DNA of 64,000 nucleotides from Bhargavaea ginsengi (GTDB taxonomy: Bacteria; Bacillota; Bacilli; Bacillales_A; Planococcaceae), in NCBI RefSeq assembly GCF_900109165.1, contig NZ_FNZF01000003.1, forward strand, positions 124,001 through 188,000, read 5' to 3'. Shown one piece after another: positions 1 through 7,650 of the stretch. Below the pieces are notes generated by a model that did not search any database, was not told the DNA's origin, and was given only the letters and a program-made list of their open reading frames with translations. Each line of letters opens with the position of its first letter. Position 1 is the stretch's first letter. The translations under genes were made by a program, and so were the position numbers.

Positions 1-33
1 GGCAAGCAGCAGCCCGAAACGTTTTTTCATCAT
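1..33 (-). CDS. 5' end of a gene leaving the left edge (signal-peptide-like start)
   Basis: Only eleven codons are visible, reading MMKKRFGLLLA on the minus strand: two lysines and an arginine followed by a hydrophobic run, as at the start of a secreted protein or lipoprotein. An AAGGGGAT ribosome-binding site lies a few bases upstream. It follows the C-P lyase operon in the same direction and lies beyond a Pho-box-like element, so a phosphonate-binding protein (PhnD) would fit. That identity is inference from context only. Confidence 0.45.
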   Translation of the reverse strand, partial: MMKKRFGLLLA

Positions 34-148
34 TCAATCCCCTTTTCCAGATGTTTTGGCTTTTTCCATTCTGCAGATCCATGGTTCAGCTTCATTGAAG
101 CACGGAAGCGGGCCGCGGGGCTATGGGTTGGCGCGCTTCTTTAGACTG

Positions 149-176
149 TTTTAAGAATGTTTACACGACATTAACA
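149..176 (+). promoter_or_regulatory. Pho-box-like direct repeats (candidate PhoP site)
   Basis: On the plus strand TTTTAA, TTTACA and TTAACA start at 149, 160 and 171, exactly 11 bp apart, the spacing of Bacillus PhoP boxes (TT[ACT]A[ACT]A with about 5 bp between). The site covers the stop codon of the PHP gene and lies about 115 bp before the next leftward gene, which it probably controls; relative to that gene the repeats are on the non-coding strand. Confidence 0.55.
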
Positions 177-972
177 GCGGGTTGTCAGGGCTGGTGAATT
201 CACCAAGCGCGATAGGGGTGCCGTACCGCCCGTGGTAATCGGAACCGCCTGTCGTGAACAGGCTGAATTCGGCTGCAAGCCGGTCCACACGTTCGTAATC
301 TTCCGGCGTGTGGTCCGGGTGATGGCGTTCGATTCCGTCGAGCCCTGCAGTTGCAAGTTCCGGGATCAGCTCGTAGGAATCAAGCTGTCCGGGATGGGCG
401 ATGACCGCGAAGCCGCCGTCTGCTTTGATGGCGCGCACGGCATCGAACACATCGATGTACCGGATATCGCCCGAGGCCGGCCCTCCGTCCTTGAACAGGG
501 AGCGGTACAGCTGTTGGTAGTCCGCCGACTCAAACGGCGCATCCGTCAGCAGGTCCATCAGATGCTGCTTGTAGACGATGCCGCCTTCCGGAACCATGGC
601 GAGCACCTGCTCCTCATCCAGCGAGAGGCCGGTTTCCCGGATTTTTCTCGCCTGTTCGAGCGTGTGCAGATGGCGCCGTTCCAGGAGCGGCCGACAGAGG
701 GCGCGGAGATGGCGGGCATCACTTCCGTAGTTGTAGCCCAGCATGTGGACTTTGCGGTTTCGTTTAAAGTCGTAGGCGGAGATTTCGATGCCCGGGATGA
801 CGGTGACCCCGTACTCCTCACCTAAGGCAACCACCTCTTCCAGACCATCCGTCGTATCGTGGTCGACAAAACTGAGGTGGGTGATTCCAGCTTCCGTTGC
901 GCGCTGCAGTACTTCCCGGACCGAATCGGCCCCATCGGAATACCGGCTGTGGACATGAAGATCCGCTTTCAT
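151..972 (-). CDS. PHP-domain phosphoesterase of the C-P lyase operon (PhnPP-like)
   Basis: A 273-residue PHP-family metal-dependent phosphoesterase. Visible metal-site motifs are DLHVHSRYSDG at the N-terminus, VDHDT, the HMLGYN region, IAHPGQ and GGSDYHG near the C-terminus. The start overlaps the phnL stop as ATGA, so it is the last cistron of the phn operon. No phnP is seen in the operon. In Eggerthella lenta a PHP protein, PhnPP, hydrolyses the cyclic ribose phosphate made by C-P lyase to ribose 5-phosphate and phosphate, and this gene sits where such an enzyme is needed. Family assignment is firm; substrate is inferred from context. A nucleoside-phosphate or 3',5'-bisphosphate substrate is the main alternative. 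Confidence 0.85.
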   Translation of the reverse strand: MKADLHVHSRYSDGADSVREVLQRATEAGITHLSFVDHDTTDGLEEVVALGEEYGVTVIPGIEISAYDFKRNRKVHMLGYNYGSDARHLRALCRPLLERRHLHTLEQARKIRETGLSLDEEQVLAMVPEGGIVYKQHLMDLLTDAPFESADYQQLYRSLFKDGGPASGDIRYIDVFDAVRAIKADGGFAVIAHPGQLDSYELIPELATAGLDGIERHHPDHTPEDYERVDRLAAEFSLFTTGGSDYHGRYGTPIALGEFTSPDNPLLMSCKHS

Positions 973-1676
973 CGCTGCACCTCCGGCATTCCGCGAAGGG
1001 CTTTCTCGTTCATGTCATACACGCAGTCGCACAGCCCCTCCATGAACTCCAGGTCGTGGAAGATGCCGACGAGCGTCGTGCCGTCCGCCTTCAGCTTTTC
1101 GATCACTTCGCGGACCTTCAGCTTGGACTGGTAATCCAGGCTAGCGGTCGGCTCATCCAGCAGCAGCAGGCGAGGTTTCTTTACCGTCGCGATCGCGATG
1201 TTCAGCCGAAGCTTCTCACCGCCCGAGAATGTGTTCGGGAAGGTGTCCCACAGCCGCTCGTCCAGATCGAAATGGCGGAGCGACTGTTCGGCTTTGATGG
1301 TTGCCGCCTCGTGTGATTCGCCCATCCCGAGGAGCGCCTGCTCGACGAGTTCCCTGGCCGTCGTGCGAGGCATGACATTCAGGAACTGCGAGACGTAGCC
1401 GATCTCATGCTTTCTCAGCCAGATGACCTGACGCTCCTCCGCCTTCAGCAGGTCGATCCTGCCGAACCGCTCAGAGTCGAACCAGATCTCCCCCTCATCG
1501 GGCAGATAAGTCCGGTAGATGCTTTTCAGGATCGTTGACTTGCCGCTTCCGCTCTTGCCGACGATGCCGATGAAACCGCCCTGCTCCAGGCTGAAGCTGA
1601 TGCCTTCAACCGCCTTCCTCGTGGTATTCAAATGGTGGCTAGTGAACCGCTTGCCGAAATCTTTCACTTCAAGCAT
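969..1676 (-). CDS. phnL: C-P lyase accessory ATP-binding protein PhnL
   Basis: An ABC-type ATPase of 235 residues that resembles PhnL, the protein that acts with PhnG/H/I in forming the ribose 1-phosphonate triphosphate intermediate. Walker [10 protein letters not shown] is near residue 42, the signature FSGGEKLRLN near 155 and Walker B RLLLLDEPTAS near 173. The ATG at 1676 is taken as the start; a TTG two codons earlier is closer to the GGAGGGGG site and cannot be excluded. It lies 21 bp after phnM and overlaps the PHP gene by 4 bp. No membrane partner is present, as expected for PhnL. Confidence 0.93.
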   Translation of the reverse strand: MLEVKDFGKRFTSHHLNTTRKAVEGISFSLEQGGFIGIVGKSGSGKSTILKSIYRTYLPDEGEIWFDSERFGRIDLLKAEERQVIWLRKHEIGYVSQFLNVMPRTTARELVEQALLGMGESHEAATIKAEQSLRHFDLDERLWDTFPNTFSGGEKLRLNIAIATVKKPRLLLLDEPTASLDYQSKLKVREVIEKLKADGTTLVGIFHDLEFMEGLCDCVYDMNEKALRGMPEVQR

Positions 1677-1697
1677 GACCAAATTGTCCCCCTCCTC

Positions 1698-2879
1698 TCA
1701 GCTTTTTCGGTAATTCGTCCGGGTGACGACCACGCCGTTGACCATCGTCGCGCTCAGCATCGGGTAACCGTCGTCCATCCGCTCGATAATGAGCAGATCC
1801 GCTTTTTTCCCCGGGCAGACCGAGCCGATCTCCTGTTCCATGTTGACGGCCTGTGCCGGTCGGATCGTCACTTTTGCAAATCCTTCGTGGAGCGGCAGGC
1901 CGCACTCGTCGTGCAGCTTGAAGATCGAATGCAGGAGGGCAGCCGGATAGTAGTCGCTGCACAGGATGTCCGCGCAGCCTTCCTGGATCGCTTCCGCAGC
2001 CGACAAATTGCCTGAATGCGAGCCGCCCATGAGGACGTTTGGCGCGCCGACGATCGTCGCCATTCCCAGTTCATTCGCTTTTTTTGCGACATCCAGGGTG
2101 ATCGGGAACTCGCTGATCGTCGTGCCGTACGAACGGACAAGCTCGAGCTTCTTTTCATGATCGTCGTCGTGGGAGGCGACCGCGATGCCCTGGGCGATTG
2201 CGATTTCGGCGACTTCCTGGATGCGCTCGATCGTCATCTGCTCGCGGCTCGTGCGCTCGGCGATCAGGACGCCCACTTCCTCGTCCGAGATGTCCCGGTA
2301 GCCCTTCATGGTGTTCCGGTACATCTCAAGGTCCCGGTACTGGCCCTGTCCCGGCGTGTGGTCCATGAACGACAGGAGATGGACCTTCCCGTCCCGGATG
2401 TTTTGGATCAGCGTGTCCACTTCCCCGATGTTGTCGACCTCGAACCGGGCGTGAAGACGGTGACGGATCAGATGGAGCCCATCGCGAAGCGAACTGATCG
2501 CATCGACGAGCCGCTGGACGTTTTCCGGCTGCCGGATCGGCTTATGGCTGAACATGTCTTCTTTATAGAAGGACAGGGAATGGAACATCGTTGTGATCCC
2601 ATGGTTGATCAGGATTTTTTCCGCTTCCCGCAGGGCCATGTTGAAGTCCATCATGCTTGTGGGGCGCGGAGAGGCGATTGTCTCGATATAGTCCGAATGG
2701 ATGTCGACGAACCCCGGCGTGATGTAGCCGCCATTGGCATCAAGCAGCTCCGCGTCCGGCCAGCGCCGGATTTCCTCCTCCGGGACGATGTCGGCGATGC
2801 GGTCTCCCTCGATAAGAACTGCCATTCCCTCAAGAATCCGGTCTTCCAGAATGATCTTTCCGTTATGCAGAATGTGCAT
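1698..2879 (-). CDS. phnM: Ribose 1-methylphosphonate 5-triphosphate diphosphatase PhnM
   Basis: A 393-residue amidohydrolase-fold enzyme that removes pyrophosphate from alpha-D-ribose 1-methylphosphonate 5-triphosphate before C-P cleavage. The N-terminal metal site reads PGFVDIHSDYIE (residues about 54-65), and further motifs SFMDHTPGQGQ, ASHDDD and LCSDYYPAAL are typical of PhnM. The length matches the family. A GGAGG site lies 10 bp before the ATG. It sits between phnK and phnL in one leftward operon. Confidence 0.95.
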   Translation of the reverse strand: MHILHNGKIILEDRILEGMAVLIEGDRIADIVPEEEIRRWPDAELLDANGGYITPGFVDIHSDYIETIASPRPTSMMDFNMALREAEKILINHGITTMFHSLSFYKEDMFSHKPIRQPENVQRLVDAISSLRDGLHLIRHRLHARFEVDNIGEVDTLIQNIRDGKVHLLSFMDHTPGQGQYRDLEMYRNTMKGYRDISDEEVGVLIAERTSREQMTIERIQEVAEIAIAQGIAVASHDDDHEKKLELVRSYGTTISEFPITLDVAKKANELGMATIVGAPNVLMGGSHSGNLSAAEAIQEGCADILCSDYYPAALLHSIFKLHDECGLPLHEGFAKVTIRPAQAVNMEQEIGSVCPGKKADLLIIERMDDGYPMLSATMVNGVVVTRTNYRKS

Positions 2880-2894
2880 GTGGTTTCGTCCTCC

Positions 2895-3743
2895 CTACAG
2901 CAGCGAGTAAACCAGCTGCTGGGTATATGCGTGATTGGGGTCTTCAAGAATCTGGTCGGTCAGGCCGGACTCGATCACCCGGCCGTTCAGCATGACGAGT
3001 GTCCGGTCGGCGAGCATCCGGATGACGGCCAAGTCGTGTGACACGACAATCATCGAGATGCCGAGGTCGCGCTGGATCTGCTTGATCAGATCGATGACAG
3101 CCGCCTGAACCGACAGGTCAAGGCCTGTCGTCACCTCATCGAGGAACAGGATCGGCGGATCGTTCGAGAGGGCCTTGGCGATCTGGACCCGCTGCTGCAT
3201 GCCGCCCGAGAAGTTCCGCGGCTCTTCTTTCATCCGGAACAGCGGGATGCTGACGACGTCGAGGAGACGTTCCCCGGCGGACTGCATCTGCCCGACATGT
3301 CGGCCGCCCGCGGCGATCTGCTTTTCAGCGATGTTGCTGATGGAGGAAAAGTCCATCCGGAGGCCCTTGACCGGGTTCTGGTAGACCATGCCGTATTTGT
3401 GGTTGCGGATATACCGCTTGCGCTGGGAGGAGACGTCGAACAGGTTCTCCCCGGCCAGTTCCGGATCGTCGATCGTCAGCGTGCCTGATGTGACGTCCTG
3501 GTCAAAATACAGGCATTGCATCAGGGTCGACTTTCCGCTGCCGCTCTCGCCCACGATCCCGAGGATCTCCCCCGGGTACACGTCGAGTGAGACGTCGCTG
3601 CAGGCGTAGACCGTGCCGCAGGACGGGCAGTAGTTCTTGATGAGACCCGGCCTTCCCGGCTGGCTGCATTCGCCGCAACCCGGGCCGTACTGTTTGGTCA
3701 GGTTTTCCACTTTCAGGAGGGGGCGTTCTTCAAATCGTTGCAT
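2895..3743 (-). CDS. phnK: C-P lyase complex ATPase PhnK with an N-terminal cysteine insert
   Basis: An ABC ATPase of 282 residues that docks on the PhnGHIJ core. Walker A GESGSGKST, signature FSGGMQQRVQIAKAL, Walker B ILFLDEVTTGLD and VVSHDLAVIR are all intact. Unlike E. coli PhnK, residues 20-48 carry an insert with Cys23, Cys26, Cys39, Cys42 and Cys48, arranged CxxC-x12-CxxC like a small zinc ribbon, placed before the first beta strand leading to Walker A. The start overlaps phnJ by 14 bp. The added role of the insert is unknown; metal binding is inference. Confidence 0.93.
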   Translation of the reverse strand: MQRFEERPLLKVENLTKQYGPGCGECSQPGRPGLIKNYCPSCGTVYACSDVSLDVYPGEILGIVGESGSGKSTLMQCLYFDQDVTSGTLTIDDPELAGENLFDVSSQRKRYIRNHKYGMVYQNPVKGLRMDFSSISNIAEKQIAAGGRHVGQMQSAGERLLDVVSIPLFRMKEEPRNFSGGMQQRVQIAKALSNDPPILFLDEVTTGLDLSVQAAVIDLIKQIQRDLGISMIVVSHDLAVIRMLADRTLVMLNGRVIESGLTDQILEDPNHAYTQQLVYSLL

Positions 3744-4596
3744 GCTGCACCTCTTTTTCTTCCTGGCGCCCGAGCCGGTCCGCGCAGTGGCTCGTGTCGT
3801 TGCACTGATGCTCCGTCATGCCGGTCTCTTGGATGTAGAGTTCATCCAGGAAGACACCGGTCGCACCGCAGAATCGGCAGGACTTCCCGGAAAAGTCTTC
3901 TCCCTCGAATGGGTGGTCTTCAAAGGCAAGGGAGCGGATCTCGGTATACGGCGGAACCGCGTAAATTTTCTTCTCTCTGCCGGCCCCGAGCAGAATCAAT
4001 GCCTCGGAATGGTCCATCTTCGGGTTATCAAAACGTGGAATCGGGCTCGGTGCCATGACGTAACGGCCGTTGACGAGGACCGGGTGGTCGGCGCCCGTCG
4101 TCGTCCGCCCGTATTTCATGATCTGCTCGAACAGCATGAGCCACGCGCCGCTGTATTCACTTTCGGCGTGGAGGCGTTTCGTGACGGATTCTTTTTTCTC
4201 ATACTTGCGGAGCGGTTCGGGCATCGGCACCTGCAGCACGAGGATCTGGTCTTTGGTCAGCGGGACCTCAGGGATCCGGTGGCGGGACTGGATCAGCGAC
4301 GCTTCCTCCGTCCGCTCGGTCACCGGGATGCCCGTCGTCGCCCGAATCAGCTTTTTGATGCTGACGGCGTTGACCGATTCATCGGCTCCCTGGTCGATCA
4401 CTTTCAGCACATCGTCTTTGCCGACAAGGGAGCAGGTCAGCTGAAGGCCCCCTGTTCCCCAGCCACGCGCCATCGGCATCTCGCGCGAGGCGAACGGCAC
4501 CTGGTAGCCCGGGATGGCGACCGCCTTGAGCGTCGCCCTGCGGATTTCTTTTTTCGAGCCTTCATCCAGGAAGGCGAATTGCGGTTCAGCTTTCAT
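3730..4596 (-). CDS. phnJ: Carbon-phosphorus lyase core enzyme PhnJ
   Basis: PhnJ, 288 residues, is the S-adenosylmethionine radical enzyme that cleaves the C-P bond of ribose 1-alkylphosphonate 5-phosphate to a hydrocarbon and the cyclic phosphate. The unusual Fe-S motif is present near residue 242 as C-x2-C-x21-C-x5-C (CRFC ... CNDTSHC), the same spacing as in E. coli. The glycine-rich RGWGTGGLQLT stretch is near residue 44. It overlaps phnI and phnK, consistent with translational coupling of the complex. Confidence 0.96.
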   Translation of the reverse strand: MKAEPQFAFLDEGSKKEIRRATLKAVAIPGYQVPFASREMPMARGWGTGGLQLTCSLVGKDDVLKVIDQGADESVNAVSIKKLIRATTGIPVTERTEEASLIQSRHRIPEVPLTKDQILVLQVPMPEPLRKYEKKESVTKRLHAESEYSGAWLMLFEQIMKYGRTTTGADHPVLVNGRYVMAPSPIPRFDNPKMDHSEALILLGAGREKKIYAVPPYTEIRSLAFEDHPFEGEDFSGKSCRFCGATGVFLDELYIQETGMTEHQCNDTSHCADRLGRQEEKEVQHATI

Positions 4597-5695
4597 GGCC
4601 GTCCCCTCCTTTCCTCGTGTTCCGCACGCTGTCCAGCTTGGACTGGAATGTGACGTAGTGCGGCATCTTCAGGTGTGAGATGAATCCGGTCGATTCCACC
4701 GTGTCCACGTGGAGCAGGACAAACTCCTCGTCATGGGACGGGGCATCGCTTTCCGGATGCTCCAGGCACTGATCCAGGATGCTCATGGCGATTGCCTTCG
4801 TCTCGTTCTGCCCGTAGCAGATGCCGTAGCCGATCTCGAACCGGAGCTCCTGCTTGCCGTCCGGTCCCTTGGTGGGCATCGGCACAAACGACTCGACCTC
4901 TGTCGCACGGACCGATCCGATGTAATACGAATCGTCCTCCCCATCTCCCCCGTGCGCCGGGACCGTGATGGGCAGTTGTCCCATTCGGACTTCCCCGACG
5001 GTCGGGTGAACCTGGCCGTAACCCCTGAGCGAAGCATAGCCGAGCGCCGTGATCGCACCGGTCTGTCCGCGCGTGAGGATCTGCAGGCGCTCGCTGCGCG
5101 ATGCAGGAAACTGGAAGACGTTCTTTGTGACGTCATCCGGCTCGGTGTTGTCCGGTTCGAACGTCTCGAACAGCCCCTCTTCCCTCAGGTACTCCACCAC
5201 TTTCGGATAGGTTCCGTCGCCGGTCGCTTTTTCCAGTGCGGACAGTTCCTCTTCATATTGGTCCAGCCATTGTTTACGCTTTTTTTCCGATTCTTCGAGG
5301 AGGGAAAAATCGATCAGGCGGTGCGTGTAGTCATGGGTCGCGCCGAGCAGCTGTCCGCCGGGGATGTCCTTGAAGCTTGCCGAGATCCGCCGCTCCACCC
5401 CCATTCGCTCCGGTTCCACCGTCTCGCTGTAATACAGCCGCGGCAGCGTAGAGCGGTGCGCCCGAAGAAGAAATACCGCTTCCTCCATGCTGCCCTCCGC
5501 CTGCTTGATGGCGAGTGCCGCAAGCTCTGGAGAGTAGAGGCTCGCTTCGGACATGACCTGATCGATAAGCAGCCTCATCGAAGACAGGATCGCGGACACC
5601 TCCACCTGCTCGCCGCCCTTGAGACGTTCATACTTCAGACGGTCAATGGAAGCTTCAATTGCATCCGTACCGCCTTTGACCGCTACATAACCCAT
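4586..5695 (-). CDS. phnI: C-P lyase complex subunit PhnI
   Basis: PhnI, 369 residues, is the nucleosidase-like core subunit that, with PhnG, H and L, displaces adenine from ATP with the phosphonate. The N-terminus MGYVAVKGGTDAIEAS and the segments GGQLLGATHDYTHRLIDFSL and IGYGICYGQNETKAIAMSIL are characteristic of the family, and the length is normal. Its start lies inside phnH (13-bp overlap) and its end inside phnJ (11-bp overlap). Confidence 0.95.
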   Translation of the reverse strand: MGYVAVKGGTDAIEASIDRLKYERLKGGEQVEVSAILSSMRLLIDQVMSEASLYSPELAALAIKQAEGSMEEAVFLLRAHRSTLPRLYYSETVEPERMGVERRISASFKDIPGGQLLGATHDYTHRLIDFSLLEESEKKRKQWLDQYEEELSALEKATGDGTYPKVVEYLREEGLFETFEPDNTEPDDVTKNVFQFPASRSERLQILTRGQTGAITALGYASLRGYGQVHPTVGEVRMGQLPITVPAHGGDGEDDSYYIGSVRATEVESFVPMPTKGPDGKQELRFEIGYGICYGQNETKAIAMSILDQCLEHPESDAPSHDEEFVLLHVDTVESTGFISHLKMPHYVTFQSKLDSVRNTRKGGDGHES

Positions 5696-6291
5696 GCCGA
5701 TTCCTCCTTCGCCGTGATGGCCGTCGTGCGCGGGATGCTCGAGATGAGCCCGTCGCCGTCTGTGAAGATGAGGTCGATGCCCGTCGGGAACTCCTGCGTT
5801 TTCATGCTCCGTGTGCGGACAAATGCTTCACTGAGAGCAATTGGAGCCTCCGCTTCATCCCGGATGCCGGGGCCCGACAGCTTCCAATCTGAAGATCCCC
5901 CCAGTGCCCCGGCCTCGATGATCCACGTGGCCGACTGGTGCGGGTTCTCAAGAGTGCCTGCCCTGCAGCCGCGAATCGCCTCGAGCAGTTCCGGCTCTCC
6001 GGTCTCTGCCGGGGCGATGATATAGTCCGCGTCTTCAGCGGAAGTGTGCCCGGCAAACGTATAATCCTCGATTTTCCGGCGGATGGCGTCTTTCCGCTCT
6101 CCGAGCACATGGAATGTGACTTCCGCGTCCAGCAGCGTCTGGATCACGAGGAACGTCGCCGGATGGCATTCCCGGACAAAATCGGCCTTTGCCGCCGAGT
6201 CCCGGATGTCTGCGATCTTCCCGGGCCTGGCCATGCACTGCAGCAGTTCACGGTAAACTTTCTGGATGTCATGCACTGAATCAAGTTGCAT
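5683..6291 (-). CDS. phnH: C-P lyase complex subunit PhnH
   Basis: PhnH, 202 residues, is a subunit of the PhnGHIJ core needed for the first, nucleotide-transfer step. Recognisable segments are the N-terminal HDIQKVYRELLQCMARPGKI and the central YIIAPAETGEPE. It follows phnG after 12 bp and overlaps phnI. No anomaly was seen. Confidence 0.93.
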   Translation of the reverse strand: MQLDSVHDIQKVYRELLQCMARPGKIADIRDSAAKADFVRECHPATFLVIQTLLDAEVTFHVLGERKDAIRRKIEDYTFAGHTSAEDADYIIAPAETGEPELLEAIRGCRAGTLENPHQSATWIIEAGALGGSSDWKLSGPGIRDEAEAPIALSEAFVRTRSMKTQEFPTGIDLIFTDGDGLISSIPRTTAITAKEESAWVM

Positions 6292-6303
6292 TGCGATCTC
6301 CCC

Positions 6304-6726
6304 TCACTCTTCCATCGTGTCGAATTGGACTTTTGTCTTTTCCAGAGCGGCCAGCTCCCGGTGTTTCCTGTCCGCCAGCCTGATCTCCTCCGCCTCAAGC
6401 ATCGCGGTCCATCCGGCCGTCTCGGACAGCCCGGCCCGGCAGGCCGCGTCGATTACCGCCAGATCACCGGCCAACTTTTCCCGGACACCCGCGACGATGC
6501 CGACCCCGATGTGGTCGCCGATCTCGACCTTCGCTTCCGTCACCAGCACTTCGCCCAGATAAAACAGCGACTGTTTGGCCGTCTCCCTCATCTTGATCAT
6601 CGTCAGGCCCTGCCGGGGGGCGGCCAGCTCCCGCACGGGATAGTGGTGCCTGATTTCAGATGCGAGCCGGTCCGCCAGCTCCGGGTTCCCTTCGATCAGG
6701 ATTTCAGTCATGCGTCTGCGCTTCAT
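6304..6726 (-). CDS. phnG: C-P lyase complex subunit PhnG
   Basis: PhnG, 140 residues from the chosen start, is the small PhnGHIJ subunit and the first gene of the operon. Typical segments are RLGEVLVTEAKVEI-like (YLGEVLVTEAKVEI) and GVGIVAGVREKLAGDLAVIDAA. The ATG at 6726 follows an AGGAGGGAG site by about 11 bp; the longer frame beginning at 6756 has no ribosome-binding site and its ATG overlaps the probable promoter. A Pho-box-like array lies just upstream. Confidence 0.92.
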   Translation of the reverse strand: MKRRRMTEILIEGNPELADRLASEIRHHYPVRELAAPRQGLTMIKMRETAKQSLFYLGEVLVTEAKVEIGDHIGVGIVAGVREKLAGDLAVIDAACRAGLSETAGWTAMLEAEEIRLADRKHRELAALEKTKVQFDTMEE

Positions 6727-6759
6727 TTCGGGTTCTCCCTCCTCTGCTGATTTCATCCT

Positions 6760-6808
6760 AACTTGGCGACAACTTAGCGCGGGTTAAGGCTGTGTTAAGA
6801 AATGTAAA
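6760..6808 (-). promoter_or_regulatory. Pho-box-like repeats upstream of the phn operon
   Basis: Read on the minus strand, TTTACA (6808-6803), TTAACA (6798-6793) and TTAACC (6787-6782) follow at 10- and 11-bp steps, with weaker TAAGTT and CAAGTT units continuing at 11-bp steps to 6760. This fits tandem PhoP binding. A possible -10, TAGGAT, at 6760-6755 would give a short leader before the phnG ribosome-binding site. Together with the site at 149-176 it suggests phosphate-starvation control at both ends of the operon. Confidence 0.65.
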
Positions 6809-6813
6809 GATCA

Positions 6814-6960
6814 AAAGCGCAAGCGCCCGCTTAGCAACGTACAAACTGGAGCCATTCGTAATGAGATAAAGGAAACACGGCGAGATACGAGCCGATGTTG
6901 ACTTATCGCAGTGGAGGAGGGTGAAGTTTGCTAGTTGCTGGGCGCTGGAGCTGGACGTGG
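6814..6960. repeat. Intergenic repeat-like element with inverted ends
   Basis: About 147 bp that codes for nothing recognisable. The two ends are imperfect inverted copies: AAGCGCCCGCTTAGCAACG on the left, and on the right the complement of AGCGCCC followed by AGCAACTAGCAAACT. The middle holds AT-rich and GGAGGAGGG blocks. It resembles the dispersed 150-bp intergenic elements that recur in Bacillaceae genomes, from memory and not by search, and may be a mobile miniature element or an RNA-forming repeat. Confidence 0.45.
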
Positions 6961-7016
6961 CCGACCCGGGAATAATCATCTTCCACAGAGTGAAGTTCTA
7001 TCATTTCCCAAGCTCC

Positions 7017-7050
7017 AAAAAAACGGACCTCCGGTTTTCCGGAAGTCCGT
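7017..7050 (-). terminator. Rho-independent terminator after the RibD/DHFR-like gene
   Basis: A 12-bp stem (7023-7034 with 7039-7050, one G-U pair) and a TTTT/AAAA loop is followed on the minus strand by seven T. It ends the gene at 7068. Confidence 0.8.
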
Positions 7051-7067
7051 CTTGCCATCATTACTAT

Positions 7068-7622
7068 TCAATTCCGATGATAGATGAGCTGGACTACGCC
7101 TGATGTGAATGTGCGCGTCCCGTCCAGTTTAAGGTTCAGCCGCTCTCTAATATCTGTGAACAGCGGCTTGCCTTCGCCAAGCACGACGGAATGGACGGAG
7201 AGCCTGAATTCGTCCACGAGCCCCGCGTTGATAAAGGTGGTGATCAGTCCCGCTCCGCCGTACAGCCAGATGTCCCTGCCCGGCTGTGCCTTCAGCTTTG
7301 CGACCGTGCCCGGGATGTCCTCATGGACGTAAACCGCATCATCGCCGTTCCTTGTTCTTGAAAACACGATCTTTTCCTTGCTGTGAATCCGTTCCCAGAA
7401 GCCGTGCTCTTCTTCGGAGGCCCCTTCTTCCGGGACGTACTGGCCCCACATGTCATAGCTCTTCCTTCCATAAAGGATCGTATCGATCCCGTCGAGGAAT
7501 TCATCGAAACTCATATCAGGCTCCATGATGCACCAGTCCGTTTCGCCATTTTTCCCTTCGATGAATCCGTCGAGTGAGACTGCCAGATCCAACAGGACCC
7601 TTCTCGTTCCGTGTTCGGACAT
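7068..7622 (-). CDS. RibD C-terminal/DHFR-like reductase family protein
   Basis: A 184-residue single-domain protein of the dihydrofolate-reductase-like fold related to the reductase half of RibD. It begins RRVLLDLAVSLDGFIEG; LYGRKSYDMW lies near residue 48 and the NADPH-binding stretch DIWLYGGAGLITTF near 119. The ATG at 7622 is chosen because GAAAGGGGAG lies 7 bp upstream; a 45-codon longer frame has no such site. Many paralogues of this family exist in Bacillales with unknown substrates. It is followed by its own terminator, so it is separate from the phn operon. Confidence 0.85.
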   Translation of the reverse strand: MSEHGTRRVLLDLAVSLDGFIEGKNGETDWCIMEPDMSFDEFLDGIDTILYGRKSYDMWGQYVPEEGASEEEHGFWERIHSKEKIVFSRTRNGDDAVYVHEDIPGTVAKLKAQPGRDIWLYGGAGLITTFINAGLVDEFRLSVHSVVLGEGKPLFTDIRERLNLKLDGTRTFTSGVVQLIYHRN

Positions 7623-7650
7623 TAGACTGCTCCCCTTTCTTTCCGCTCCA

